From the NCBI GenBank assembly GCA_963576565.1, contig OY755047.1:4620931-4684930 (forward strand): a stretch of 64,000 nucleotides of DNA, in the 5' to 3' direction. The position numbers and the translations under genes were made by a program. Positions 11,100-21,942 of the stretch are shown one piece after another (position 1 is the first letter of the stretch; every line of letters begins with the position of its first letter). This stretch comes from Aspidapion aeneum (lineage: Eukaryota > Arthropoda > Insecta > Coleoptera > Brentidae). Under the pieces are notes generated by a model. It was not told the DNA's origin. It saw only the letters and a list, made by a program, of their open reading frames with translations, and did no database searches.

Positions 11100-11879
11100 T
11101 AGAAACAGTGGTGCTGATTTATAAAAAAATTAAAAATCACACATTTGAACCAACCTACCAAACAAGAAGTCAAGAATATAACAGCATACCACTGCCTATT
11201 CCTAGGTCTCAATTAACCCAAAACTCGATAATCTACCGCAGTATTAAAATTTTTAATAAGCTTCCAAATAGACTCAAAAGCATTCACTCGGAAAAAATAT
11301 TTAGGGTTAAGGTAAAAGATTTGCTATTGGAGAAGGCATATTATAGTCTTAATATATTTTTCGAAGACCAGTTATAGGATAATTGACAAATATATTTAAA
11401 CATTTAATTTTTTTTATTTTACTTGTGTATGTATCAGATTGTTCTGTTTGTTGTTTCTTGTGTTTTATATCTAAATTTAACATATTTTATTTTTAACATA
11501 TTTTGACGTTTTAACATATTTTAACATGATTTGACATATTTTAACATGTTTTTACGTATTTTAACATATTTTAACATGTTTTAACATATTTTAACATATT
11601 TTAATTTAATGGTCAAAGAATTTCGTTGTATTTCGATAATAGTAAGTGAATAGGTGTGATAGGTGGAAAGAGAGGATATTTGCATAGGAGAAATATTTAA
11701 AAAAAAATATATATCGCGAAATTTATAGACTGTTACACTATTTTAAATGACTATTCCGTACCTCAACTTAGACTTGTAAGCAAGTGTTTATCTTATATTT
11801 ACAATTAAGGACCATTTTTTGCTTTGTCTGTAAAACTCTACTTTTTTGACAATAAAGCATAATTTGATTTGATTTGATA
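11100..11879 (+). pseudogene. CR1/Jockey-like LINE, 3' part with RT C-terminal tail
   Basis: The reading frame 11108-11377 ends in a peptide of the form YQTRSQEYNSIPLPIPRS...SIKIFNKLPNRLKSIHSEKIF, the C-terminal segment typical of CR1/Jockey-group reverse transcriptases (a general family pattern, from memory). All catalytic motifs are missing. The 3' UTR carries the TTTTAACATA minisatellite, then a GACAATAAAG segment with a polyadenylation-like AATAAA, and ends in a TTTGATTTGATTTGAT tail, as many insect LINEs of this group do. The upstream boundary with the hAT arm near 11090 is approximate. Confidence 0.7.
11478..11608 (+). repeat. TTTTAACATA minisatellite in LINE 3' UTR
   Basis: About a dozen imperfect 10-14-bp units of ATTTTAACAT(A/G)TT within the 3' untranslated part of the LINE at 11100-11879. 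Confidence 0.75.
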
Positions 11880-11884
11880 GGTAG

Positions 11885-13420
11885 GCCAAAAGCGACAAAG
11901 CGTTGAAGAGGGGTCAGAAGACCATTTTAGAAGGGAATATTAGAATCCGATAGCAGTGTAGAGTCTAAATTTGGGCCAAATAACGCACAACTTCACAAAA
12001 TAACGTCATTAAAAGTTCGACACGAAACCGGAAAATTCGCACCGGTCAACAGAGTGGAAAAACTGCCACTAAACTTCAATTTTCATGAAAATTATAAAAT
12101 TTTAAAGTTTCCATACCGTTGAACACTATTAATTCCATTAACTCTAAAGTTTTTTTTTGTACAGGTGCAGGCGTTAACACTTAGGATGCATTGGTCATTC
12201 TAACCAAACGGGAAACTGAACTAAGAAGCTGGATTCTAAACTTGCATTACCTTCTTAAATTTGTTATAAAGTCTTGTTATGATGTTAGTAAATCCATTTT
12301 TAAGCAGAGCTATCAGAGAGAAACGGTCACGATCTTCCACTCAACAATCTTTTTAATTTTCAACCTAACCTAGTGTCTAGTTTATTTATGTTCTGTAATC
12401 CTAGACTAACACTAAAAGTGCGTAGCATTATTTTTTTCATCGCTTCGTCATAAAAAGAACGGCCAAACGATCTTAAAGAGGATCTAAGGGTAATGAAAAT
12501 GGTTATAGGTTGATGAATAAAAAGAGGAAGAGGATATTAGAATCCGATGGCTGTTTGGCGTCTAAATTTAGGCAAAATAACGCACAACTTCACAAAATAA
12601 GGTCGATTGTTTCGCGGAAACGTCATTAAAAGTTCGACTCGAAACCGGAAAATTCGCACCGGTCAACAGAGTGGAAATACTGCCACTAAACTTTAATTTT
12701 CATGAAAATTATAAAATTTTAAAGTTTCCATACCGTTGAACTCTCTATTAATTCCATTAACTCTAAAGTTTTTTTTGTAGAGGTGCAGGCGTTAACACTT
12801 AGGATGCATTGGTCATTCTAACCAAACGGGAAACTGAACTAAGAAGCTGGATTCTAAACTTGCATTACCTTCTTAAATTTGTTATAAAGTCTTGTTATGA
12901 TGTTAGTAAATCTATTTTTAAGCAGAGCTATCAGAGCGAAACGGTCACGATCTTCCACTCAACAATCTTTTTAATTTTCAACCTAACCTAGTGTCTAGTT
13001 TATTTATGTTCTGTAATCCTAGACTAACACTAAAAGTGCGTAGCATTATTTTTTTCACCGCTTCGTCATAAAAAAAAACGGCCAAACGATCTTAAAGAGG
13101 ATCTAGAGATAATGAAAATGGTTATAGGTTGATGAATAAAAAGAGGAAGAGGATATTAGAATCCGATGGCTGTTTGGCGTCTAAATTTAGGCGAAATAAC
13201 GCACAACTTCACAAAATAAGGTCGATTGTTTCGCGGAAACGTCATTAAAAGTTCGACTCGAAACCGGAAAATTCGCACCGGTCAACAGAGTGGAAAAACT
13301 GCCACTAAACTTTAATTTTCATGAAAATTAGAAACATTTTAAAGTTTCCGAACCGTTGAACTCTCCATTTAAGTTTTTGTATAGGTGTAGGCCTTAACAC
13401 TTGGGATACGAGTCGTTAAA
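11885..13420 (+). repeat. ~618-bp tandem repeat, about 2.4 units
   Basis: GGATGCATTGGTCATTCTAA occurs at about 12185 and 12803 (period 618); a third, partial unit runs from about 13155 to 13400. Landmarks are AAAATTCGCACCGGTCAACA and TTAAAGTTTCCATACCGTTG. Each full unit encodes a near-identical 60-residue frame (12191-12373 and 12809-12991) starting MVILTKRETELRSW. A diverged copy lies at 14995-15237. Function unknown; the frame may just be carried by the repeat. Confidence 0.85.
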
Positions 13421-13539
13421 TACCGAGATGAATTCCAAAACGTGCGCAAGCGTTGATCTGTCACTTTTGCCAACCAATCAACTGAGAGATATATGAGTAT
13501 GGTTTTATACAGCAAAACTTTAATAATTCCCAGTTCTTT

Positions 13540-13776
13540 TTGATGAAAATTCGTCGTTTTTGTGCTGTGAAAATGCCGGTGACGTGCAAGTTGTGTGACA
13601 AATTATTTAGTGCCAAATTTAATTTGAATAAACACTGTCATCGGGGTTCTACTGTATGTCTATGCTACGATAAACATTTTTTTAAAAGATTTAGCGCATT
13701 TAAATTTGTCAATACTCCCATGGCAAAACAAAATAAACGTGAAATGTATATAGAAGAAATACTGCATATACCTTAA
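13540..13776 (+). CDS. Small C2H2-like zinc-finger ORF, hypothetical
   Basis: 78 codons. Residues about 12-33 contain CKLCDKLFSAKFNLNKH: C-x2-C, then the hydrophobic F and L positions and first H of a C2H2 finger. The second distal ligand is not at the usual spacing; candidates are the H or C in HCHRGSTVC. A second, weaker half-finger (CLCYDKHF) follows. The rest is basic (KQNKRE). A possible upstream start at the first of two adjacent Met codons is used. It may be a stand-alone fragment of a transposon-encoded or host DNA-binding protein. It lies between the 618-bp array and TA-flanked MITEs, which favours a transposon origin. The zinc-finger assignment is moderate and the gene status is weak. 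Confidence 0.35.
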   Translation: MMKIRRFCAVKMPVTCKLCDKLFSAKFNLNKHCHRGSTVCLCYDKHFFKRFSAFKFVNTPMAKQNKREMYIEEILHIP

Positions 13777-13849
13777 AAAAAAAGAATCGCAGCACATAGA
13801 TATTGTTAAAATCAAAAAGAAAAGACAAATCTTAAAATGCAAAAATATA

Positions 13850-13893
13850 CAGGGTGTTCCCTCTCAAAAAATCGACTTTATTGTCACACCCTG
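13850..13893. mobile_element. 44-bp TA-flanked micro-element
   Basis: Starts CAGGGTGT and ends ACACCCTG, with TA on both sides (13848-13849, 13894-13895). It has the same end motif as the adjacent 827-bp element and shares a TA with it. Extremely short; it may be a deletion derivative. Confidence 0.55.
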
Positions 13894-13895
13894 TA

Positions 13896-14722
13896 CAGGG
13901 TGTCCCAAATTCGTTGTTTTTTTGTGGTGTCGGGTATTTCTAGGGGAGAAAGAAAAAAACTGAGCCCCCTTTGCGACGCTCAAATTTTAAGAGAAGCCTA
14001 AAGGTGAAAACTACATTTAGATATAGCAAGTCGTTTTTAAGCTACGGAGTGTTTTTGTCTGCATTTTGCTTTTGTGTAAATAGCTTTCTTATAGATCTTT
14101 TCTTGAAGAATTGACAGATGTAAACGGTTTTTATTTATCTCTTTTGGTTTTTAAAATATTGCATAAAGTTATTGTTATTTTTCTTACAGAATAACTCTAA
14201 AACTCTCTCTAAAATTTCTTATGTATCACACTCAATATTTTAATTTTTTTTTTCTTTATTTTTATTTTTTAATCACCTCTTTATTATTTTTTTATTTTTA
14301 TAATTTTATAATATTAAAATATTTTTAACCCATTAAGCAAACTAAAATATGTGGTAAAAATAAAAAAAGACAAAAATATAAAGAAATCCCACTAATCCCA
14401 TAAAGAAAGATTAATTTTATGTGATATCTCAAAAACTAAACGTGACAAATGAATTTAACAGTTGAATTCCTCTTAAAAAAGTGTCTAAAGAATGTTTTCA
14501 CAGAAATAAAAATATTAATAAATAAACAAGTTATAGACCCCTTCCCAAAATGCAGACTTTTTAAAAACACCCCGTAGTTTAAAAACGGCTTGCTATATCA
14601 AAATGCGATTTTCACCTTTAAGCTTCTTTTGAAATTTTAGTGTCGCAAAGGTTGATCAGGTTTTTTTAGCCCCTCTAGAAATATCCGAAACTCCCCAAAA
14701 ACATCGAATTTGGGACACCCTG
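13896..14722. mobile_element. CAGGGTGTCCC MITE with very long TIRs
   Basis: Starts CAGGGTGTCCCAAATTCG and ends with the complement (CGAATTTGGGACACCCTG), flanked by TA (13894-13895, 14723-14724). The inverted repeats continue imperfectly for about 160 bp (motifs TTTGCGACGCTC, AAGGTGAAAA, TATAGCAAG). The centre is very AT-rich and non-coding. Tc1/mariner-type by TA duplication and CAGGG ends. Confidence 0.85.
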
Positions 14723-14994
14723 TACATGGTGACGGACAGAAAAAAATTATGTTGGCTTTTAAAGTTCATCATCATCATAATTAACCAAAAAAAATCTACA
14801 ATTTATTATAGCCCTTTATTTTCAATGATAAAGTTGCTGAGCTCCGGTTATAAAAATCACCCGGTACCTACATAAAATCATACCTAAAAATTAGAATTGA
14901 CCATTATTTTATACCTTGAATTTTTTATTATACGTTAAGCTCTTCGATCTCGCGCCAATCCCGGTATTCGCGCCAATAATTTAAATTAGACATT

Positions 14995-15237
14995 TTGACG
15001 TTAATTTTGGCGCATGCTTCTTTGATGGAATTCATCTCGGTATTTAACGACTCGTCTTGGGATGCCTTGATCATTATAGCCGAACGGGGAACTGAACTAA
15101 GAAACTGGATTCTAATTTTGCATTGCTTTCTTAAATTTGTTATAAAGCCTCGTTATGATGCTTCTAAAGGTATGTTTATGCAGAACTATAAAAACGATCA
15201 ACGTTTGAATAATTTTAATCTGAAAATGGGTTTGTGA
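14995..15237 (+). repeat. Diverged copy of the 618-bp unit with open frame
   Basis: The 80-codon frame aligns with the 60-residue frame of the 618-bp units: TELRNWILILHCFLKFVIK versus TELRSWILNLHYLLKFVIK. A 34-bp segment just upstream (about 15025-15060, GGAATTCATCTCGGTATTTA) is the inverse of 13403-13436. I do not recognise the encoded peptide; no start context or domain supports calling a gene. Confidence 0.5.
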
Positions 15238-15239
15238 AA

Positions 15240-15975
15240 CTTACTTATAAATATTGTGATTTTAAGAAAAACAAGAGCAAAAATAGTGCAATTTTGCTAA
15301 AAAAAGCTGCCTATCATTAACGTGTATCTTTTATTGGACTATTTAAATTTCTATTTTTCCTAAAGAAGTTTATTAGAAATGCCTATAAAGTATTTACAAA
15401 ACAAATTTACAAGCCTCAAAAAACTATTTTTCTAAATATTTCAATCGTTTAGTAATATTTTATGATAATAAAACTAGGTGAAAATACGGGATAAAGCTGG
15501 AGAATATTTTCTTAGAGTTTCGTAGAAATTCATAAATCCGTTTTAAAATTATCGCGAAAGACCCGCAATAGTCACGTGAAAACTTTTATGTAAAAAAGAA
15601 TACTGCGAATAAAGCTCATTTTTTGAAGATCAAAACTTTTATTTTTTTATTGGCTACACAATTGCAGGCCTTTAACAGATATATGATGAATAGATTATGC
15701 AATTATTGGATTTAAAAAAAAGTTTAAATTTAATAAAGTTACGCAGCCAGCGCTAGCTTGGTAAACTAAAAGGTGCTTTATTCGGGACCGTGCCTCTGTT
15801 GCCATAGGCTGTATACTTTGTGGTAGAACTGGCAACGTGTGTTGACGGTCCTACCCGAATGGGTGACTGAACGGCGAAGCTTGTGTAATGTAATGAAACT
15901 GCCTTCTGAATTCGCTACAGAGCATTGCAATATGTTTAAGGAGTGAATAAAATAGGATTATTGGGATTTTTTTGA
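15240..15975. other. Intergenic, no recognised feature
   Basis: AT-rich; 15780-15890 is more balanced in composition but shows no ORF or repeat match within the window. Confidence 0.5.
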
Positions 15976-15979
15976 GAAT

Positions 15980-17158
15980 TCAAATTTTTTAGAAGTCGAT
16001 CGATTTTAGATCATCTCTTTTGTATAACCCAAGTTATTGAAAAGAAAATGGCATACGGACAAGAGCTGCATCTGCTTTACGTCGATTTGCAGAAGGCATA
16101 TGATAGTATACCACTAAATCTACTTTGGAAAGCGTTGGAAAACACAAACATAAGCGTACAACTAATTAAGGCCATCAAAGAGTTATACTGCAATAGTAAG
16201 GCAAAAGTTAAAATAAAACTAACCAAAGGCTATCAAGTAAATAAAGGTCTTAAACAAGGTTGCTGTATCTCGCCTAGGCTCTTCAAGATATACTTGGAAC
16301 AAGTCCTTAAACTATGGAAGAGAAAATGCCAAAATATGGGAATTCCGTTGGACGAAACCACCTTGTATACTTTATGTTTCGCCGATGATCAGATAGTAGT
16401 GGCTCAGGATTATGACGACCTCGAATATATGACACGAAAACTAATAGAAGAGTACAATAAGTGGGGACTAGAGGTTAATCTCAATTAGACAGAGTATATG
16501 TGTATCGGTGGAATGAAACAGGATCTAATCTTAAATACCGGGCAGCGAATTCAGTCCTGTGATGAGTATAAATACTTAGGTCTAAAAATTACAGCTGACG
16601 GAACACTAGACAAGGCTATAAAAGATCGAAACGTACAAGGAAGAAAGGCAATAACTTTATTAAATCGAATAATTTCGGACCAAAGTATATCAAAACAGAA
16701 AGCTTATATATAACACCATTGTAAAAAGTATTATTACATACGGCTCAGAAGTATGGCCAGTCAAGGATAGAACAGAAAAAATGCTTTCCCCTACGGAGAT
16801 GGACTATTGGAGAAGAGCAACAGGGAAATCAAAAAGAGAAAAAGTTACAAATCAAAGAATAAGAGAAATTATGACATTGGGTGAACGTACTTTAGTGGAT
16901 GATATAAGAACAAAATAACTTGTGTGATACGGACATGTACAAAGAATGAATGATGAAAGACTACCTAAACAAATACTACAATGGAAACCAACTGGCCGAA
17001 GAAAACGAGGACGACCAAGTAGAAGCTGGAGAGAAGGAATAGACAGTGAAATAAGAATAAGAGGCCTAGATGATGAATTATGGGCAAACAGAAACGAGTG
17101 GAGATTGGGTATCGGAAGACGTAGAACGTTGTGAAACCGATAAATATATATATATATA
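15980..17158 (+). pseudogene. RTE-type LINE family B, 5'-truncated reverse transcriptase
   Basis: Homology starts near 15980 (RT finger ...CITQVIEKK) and runs on through 16048-16488. Motif A reads YVDLQKAYDSIP, motif B LKQGCCISP, motif C FADDQ (both catalytic Asp kept). A TAG at 16486-16488 interrupts the frame just before the motif D/E region, which continues at 16498-16713 (KYLGLKI). A further TAA-type break follows, then the C-terminal segment at 16946-17134 (WKPTGRRKRGRPSRSW). The 3' end is GAAACCGATAAATATATATA. Upstream endonuclease sequence is missing. The element encodes, in principle, target-primed reverse transcription machinery but is inactive. Confidence 0.85.
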
Positions 17159-17400
17159 CATAAATTTTTAGAGCAATGTAAACTTCAGTGGTGGAGAGTT
17201 AGATGCAACTCCAGGGTCATTTTAGAGAGAGGGTTGCTGATGTTTACTGGAGCGCGCTTTTATGATACGAAAATCGTGCTATCCAGCAGTGGTTTGTGTA
17301 TTTCATCGCTTCGCGCCAATTTTTAGCCGAATTGACGAAGTATTGTATTTTATAGGAATAACCACGATAAACATACACACGGTTTGTTTGTAACACCTGA

Positions 17401-17518
17401 TTCCCACCTACGAGTTTCTCGTGGGTGCCAGCTCACGCGTCACATGATCTCTATATAAAATCATATGACAGTCATGTGATGAGTGCGCGGGCACGCACGA
17501 GAAAGTCGTAGGTGGGAA
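17401..17518. mobile_element. 118-bp foldback element
   Basis: The left arm begins TTCCCACCTACGA and the right arm ends TCGTAGGTGGGAA. The arms (about 46 bp each, with a few mismatches) surround a ~23-bp centre rich in A/T. GC-rich compared with the flanks. Flanking duplication not evident. Confidence 0.75.
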
Positions 17519-17631
17519 CCGGGTTTTAGACGGCTCCACGGTTCCTTGAGGCGGCTTATCTATTTCGCGCGTTACATTACACTGTGAATAGATTTTGATT
17601 TTGGCCGTAAATGTTGCAAAAAATTATTAGA

Positions 17632-18470
17632 GGTAGGGAGTCCCATAAGACTAAAATGGCGAAATTTTGAAAATTCATATTTTAAAAACTATACAGCTTA
17701 TCAACAAAAGCACCGAGTTGCAGTATCGTGGGGCCATAGAGATGCGGAAAAATTACACACTGAGTTAAGATTCAAAAAAATGTCATTTAGCGAATTTTAG
17801 GGTAGGGAATCCAATAAGACCAAAATGGCGAAATTTTAAAAATACATATTTTAAAAGCTATACAGCTTATCAACAAAAGCACCGAGTTGAAGTTTGGTGG
17901 GGCCATAGAGATGCGAAAAAACCACACACTGAGTTAAGATTCGAAAAAACGTAATTTAGCGAATTTTAGGGTAGGGAATCCTATAAGGCCAAAATGGCGA
18001 AATTTTGAAAATTCATATTTTAAAAACTATACAGCTTATCAACAAAAGCACCGAGTTGCAGTATGGTGGGGCCATAGAGATGCGAAAAAACCACACCCTG
18101 TCTTGAGATTCGAAAAAACGTCATTTAGCGAATTTTAGGCTGGGGAATCCCATAAGACCAAAATGGCGAAATTTTGAAAATTCATATTTTAAAAACTATA
18201 CAGAGTATCAACAAAAGCACCGAGTTGCAGTATGGTGGGGCCATAGATATACGAAAAAAATACACACTGAGTTAAGATTCGAAAAACCGTCATTTAGCGA
18301 ATTTTAGGGTAGGGAATCCCATACCAAACTTTTAAAATTCATATTTCAAAAACTATACAGTTTATCAACAAAAGCACCGAGTTGCAGTATGCTGATGCTA
18401 TAGAGATGCAAGAAAACGACACCCTGAGTCAAGATTTGAAAAAACGTCATTTTAAAAATTAAAGTTCACG
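17632..18470 (+). repeat. 169-bp tandem array, five units
   Basis: The marker TAGGGAATCCC (or a close variant) is at 17634, 17803, 17972, 18141 and 18310, exactly 169 bp apart each time. Units carry AAAATGGCGAAATTTTG, CTATACAGCTTATCAACAAA and GCACCGAGTTG. The last unit diverges near 18400. Non-coding. Confidence 0.92.
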
Positions 18471-18586
18471 TTTCTGGCCCAGTACCGCAAATACCTATTA
18501 TAATAATTTCAGGAAATAGTTCATATTATGGTGGGGTCGTTGAATAGGAAATCAAACAGGTTATTGTCTTCCTCCACTAATTTTTT

Positions 18587-19160
18587 AATTTGTTTTAAAC
18601 AAATAGTCCCGACATGTTTCGTAAGCAGAAACTTACATCTTCTGGGTAACTGCCAATTCATGATGCAAACATGAGGGCCTTGGGGTCTTTAAGCAAAACA
18701 GACCTGATTGGTTGCTTTCGAAGACATATGCATATTATTTCCATATAGTACGTATTATTGCAATACCTACGGTACCTTACGATGCAGAATGCAAACATAT
18801 TTGAAATAGCAATATCAATGGGTATAAGTCTATCCTTTTTGCGGTCCTTAAGAAAAAATGTCCTGATTGGTTATACTTTTACGCATGAATATTATTTTAT
18901 TCTTGTATTCGTTAAGTCAAATCATCGGCGTACAGTTGACAAAAACTCTATCTATGTAAATTTACCTTTATTACGTATATGGGGGGACATTACCAAACTA
19001 AATTAGCACAACATTTTGAAAACTGGTCTTTTCAGTAGCTAGGCATAGTTTTTTTTAAACCAGTTTTCAAAATGTTGTTCTAATTTAGTTTGGTAATGTC
19101 CCCAAAAGATGTAAGTTTCTGCTTACGAAACATGTCGGGACTATTTGTTTAAAACAAATT
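18587..19160. mobile_element. Nested double palindrome (TIR element inside TIR element)
   Basis: Outer arms: 18587-18641 and 19106-19160, nearly perfect (e.g. AGTCCCGACATGTTTCGTAA and its complement). Inner arms: 18983-19026 and 19060-19103, from GGGGACATTACCAAAC to its complement, around a 33-bp loop. The DNA between the left outer and left inner arm (18645-18975) recurs at 41888-42200. A chance ORF at 18758-19006 lies in that repeat and is not called. Confidence 0.8.
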
Positions 19161-19164
19161 TTAA

Positions 19165-19235
19165 AAAAATTGTGTGTGCTTAAGACCACACGGCAGAAGT
19201 GTAAACTTCAACAAGGCGAAATTAATAATACTAGC
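19165..19235. repeat. ~70-bp segment shared with 34185-34252
   Basis: Both carry GTGTGCTTAAGACCACACGG and CAACAAGGCGAAATTAATAA in the same order. The other location lies inside hAT-2, so this may be a fragment of that element or of a repeat inserted in it. Confidence 0.6.
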
Positions 19236-19719
19236 CTTCATCTGCATCATCATATCGCTCGCTGAATGTTCCTCTCTTAGTTAGCCGACTCGAGCCGACT
19301 TCACCCGGATGAACGTTACATAGCCGAGCCTGACGGCTCAGTTTAATTCACAACTCACAAAAACTGCTAAAGGCCCCTAAAGAAGTTTACACTTCAATTA
19401 GTGGACGAAGAAGTGATTTCCTACTAATTATAATGTTAATGAAATTGCGTTTAATTTAATACTGTTTTGCTCAATAGAATTTTGTATCGTGTTTCGGAAC
19501 CTGTTGATCCCGATTCGTGCTTTTATTACGCCATGCAGAAGGGCCTTTATGGAGCCAAATTTTCAAGGCTAGTTTAAAATGGCTTCTGGCAATTTACCAC
19601 TAAAAAACCTTTGAAAAGCCTTTGCTTGCTGTATTAATAATTTCCTTTACTTAATTTTTACCAATTTTTGAAAAAAATACTCATTTTGTTTGCTCTCTAA
19701 CGTCGTAGAAATATTTATT
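19236..19719. other. Intergenic, no recognised feature
   Basis: No credible ORF or repeat seen. Confidence 0.5.
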
Positions 19720-19727
19720 TTTCTGTC

Positions 19728-19917
19728 AATGGGCGTAGTCAGGGTCTCGCTCAGGGTGGGGCAAAAAAGCAAAAAAATGTACAATCAAATAACCTAAATT
19801 TAATTTAATATTATATTGTGAGGAAACGTCTTACTAAATGAGCTAAAGCCAAGATGGGGCAGGTGACAAGGTAGGGTGGGGCAAACGCCCACCCTGTCCA
19901 CCCTGACTACGACCATG
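19728..19917. mobile_element. 190-bp hAT-type MITE with perfect 8-bp target duplication
   Basis: Left end AATGGGCGTAGTCAGGGT; right end CACCCTGACTACGACCATG. TTTCTGTC is repeated at 19720-19727 and 19918-19925. It belongs to the same family as 41282-41434 (shared GGTCTCGCTCAGGGTGGGGC). Non-coding. Confidence 0.9.
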
Positions 19918-20011
19918 TTTCTGTCTTCTCCATTTTCTTCTTTTTCCTGAACAACTGCAGATGTATAAAATATGTAAGAAAATATGGATCGAGAAACTAC
20001 TCGAAAATCTC

Positions 20012-21165
20012 ACATATATTATCAATCAATGTATCAACGGACATCCAGTACCTGATGATTGAAAAATTGCATTCATATCCTCAATACATAAAAAAGGAAA
20101 CAAGTTGGATTGCAACAATTACAGATAAATTTCAGTCACCAGTACTCCAAGTATATTGTACGGTAAGATTCTTAGAGATCTAATAGAGAATGATTTTGGA
20201 GTGTTAGAGCAGACTAATATCAATCATACATACATAAAAGCGACTAAAGAACTATATAAAGGGTCAAAATCTAAAATTAAAATTGGAAATCGACTTGTAA
20301 AAGAATTCCTGGTAACAAAAGGCTTAAACAGGGATGTTGTATCTCTCCAACTCTTTTTAAAATATATATGGCAGTAGCTCTAAAAAACTGCGTAAAGTGC
20401 ACGGCATGGGAATACAACTTAACGACCGATTTACCATAAACACACTACAGTTTGCTGACGACCAAGTAATTGTAGCTAATGATAAAGAAGACATGGAGTA
20501 TATGATGAGAAAATTACCGAAAGAATACCAAAAGTGGAGATTAACAGTGAACGTGGACAAGACACAGTACTTATGTATTGGAAACGAATCCAGTGAGTTA
20601 GAATTAGACAATGGATAAACAAAACAATATCTCCAGGCAATGAGTAACATTTGATAAGACAGGAACAGACTGTAAAAACTGGTAAAAAGAATAGTAAAAG
20701 CCAGAAAGGTTATTGGATGTCTTAACAGTATTTTATGGAGCAAAGAGATAAAAAAGAATGTAAAATTTAACATATATGAAACAATGGTGAAAAGCACGCT
20801 GTTGTATGGAATAGAGACTAGAAGAAAAATACAAAACAAAAAAGGAAAGTGTCGAAATGGATGCAATAAGAAGATCAATGAGAATATCTAGAATAGATCA
20901 CATAAGAAATGAGATTATAAAAGAAAGAATGAGAATCGAGGGAAGCATATGTACAACGGATGGACGACGAAAGATTGTCAAAGCAGGTCCTAGAATGGCA
21001 ACCAATAGGGCGCAGATAAAGAGGGCGTCCTAAACTAGAATGGCAACAGTCAATCCAAAGATCAATGAGTCAAAAATATCTGACAGAAGATGATTGTCAG
21101 GATCGAAGGAGGTGGAGAATAGGCGTCGTACAACGTAGAAAAACGTTCTAAACCGACATAGTAGT
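20012..21165 (+). pseudogene. RTE-type LINE family A, internally deleted copy
   Basis: The start matches 50745 (AACGGACATCCAGTACCTGATG). At about 20199 the frame jumps from the ENDF segment to VLEQTNINHTYIK, deleting the part with motif A, so this copy cannot encode an RT. Motif B is damaged (GLNRDVVSLQLF, frameshifted from RQGCCISPTLF). Motif C survives as FADDQ at 20397-20618, followed by LTVNVDKTQYLCIG. A stop follows LELDNG. The C-terminal basic tail and TAGTAGTAGT 3' end lie at 20960-21165. Confidence 0.85.
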
Positions 21166-21169
21166 AGTA

Positions 21170-21940
21170 GTTTTTTATTATACGCACACCCGATATAAAA
21201 CAGACTACTTAAGCGCCATCATTCCACTAAAACATTATTTTGGTGGAATTTCGACCAGCGTCCATTCCGGGAAAGCTGTGAAAATCATATCCAACAAAAA
21301 TCTGAAATTGCGAAAAACGTGATCGCTTACAAAAAGCATTTTATTTAGGAATTTATTTCGTCGAATTTTTTTTTAAAAGAAGCTTTACTATAACAAAATT
21401 CATTGTCACAAAAAATAAATAAACTTCAACAAAGCATGTTTTTTTTAGTGTACGTTTTACTGACCTTCAACTCTCAAATTTATATCTAACACATACTCAC
21501 GTACATCGTGCACATTTAATTTCATAAAATCCAAAATTCAACCTTCAAAATTTATCATACATACATAAAATAAACACGTAGGTACGTATACGAACTATTA
21601 TTATTATTAAACCAAACATTTTTAAAAACGAATAGATATACTACATTGACAGACTGATCGACGTAAGAAAAACACAAACGATTAAATCGGTCCTTTTTTG
21701 CGCTAAAAATAACAAAAACAATTCAAAAAAGAGGTTATTCCGTCTCTCAACGTAAATAAGCGAACCTTCTAGCTTTAACCCCTTGATTGGGGACACGTCA
21801 CCACGTTTTGTAGGCGGGGTTTGTTATTTATTAGAACGTCATTGGTTTAAATCAAACCCGAACGAAGGACTGAACATCGCGTCGTGTCGTCACCATGGTC
21901 ATCACCATCAAAATTACAAGGCCCATCGGCCCATTTTTTT
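21170..21940. other. Intergenic, no recognised feature
   Basis: AT-rich to about 21720, then GC-richer (21770-21930, with GGGGACACGTCACCACG), ending at the LINE junction. No ORF of note. Confidence 0.5.
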
Positions 21941-21942
21941 TT

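Noticed and set aside
20357..20878. 173-residue minus-strand ORF rich in Phe/Leu
   Set aside because: It is the antisense of an RTE reverse transcriptase segment; similar antisense frames appear at other copies.
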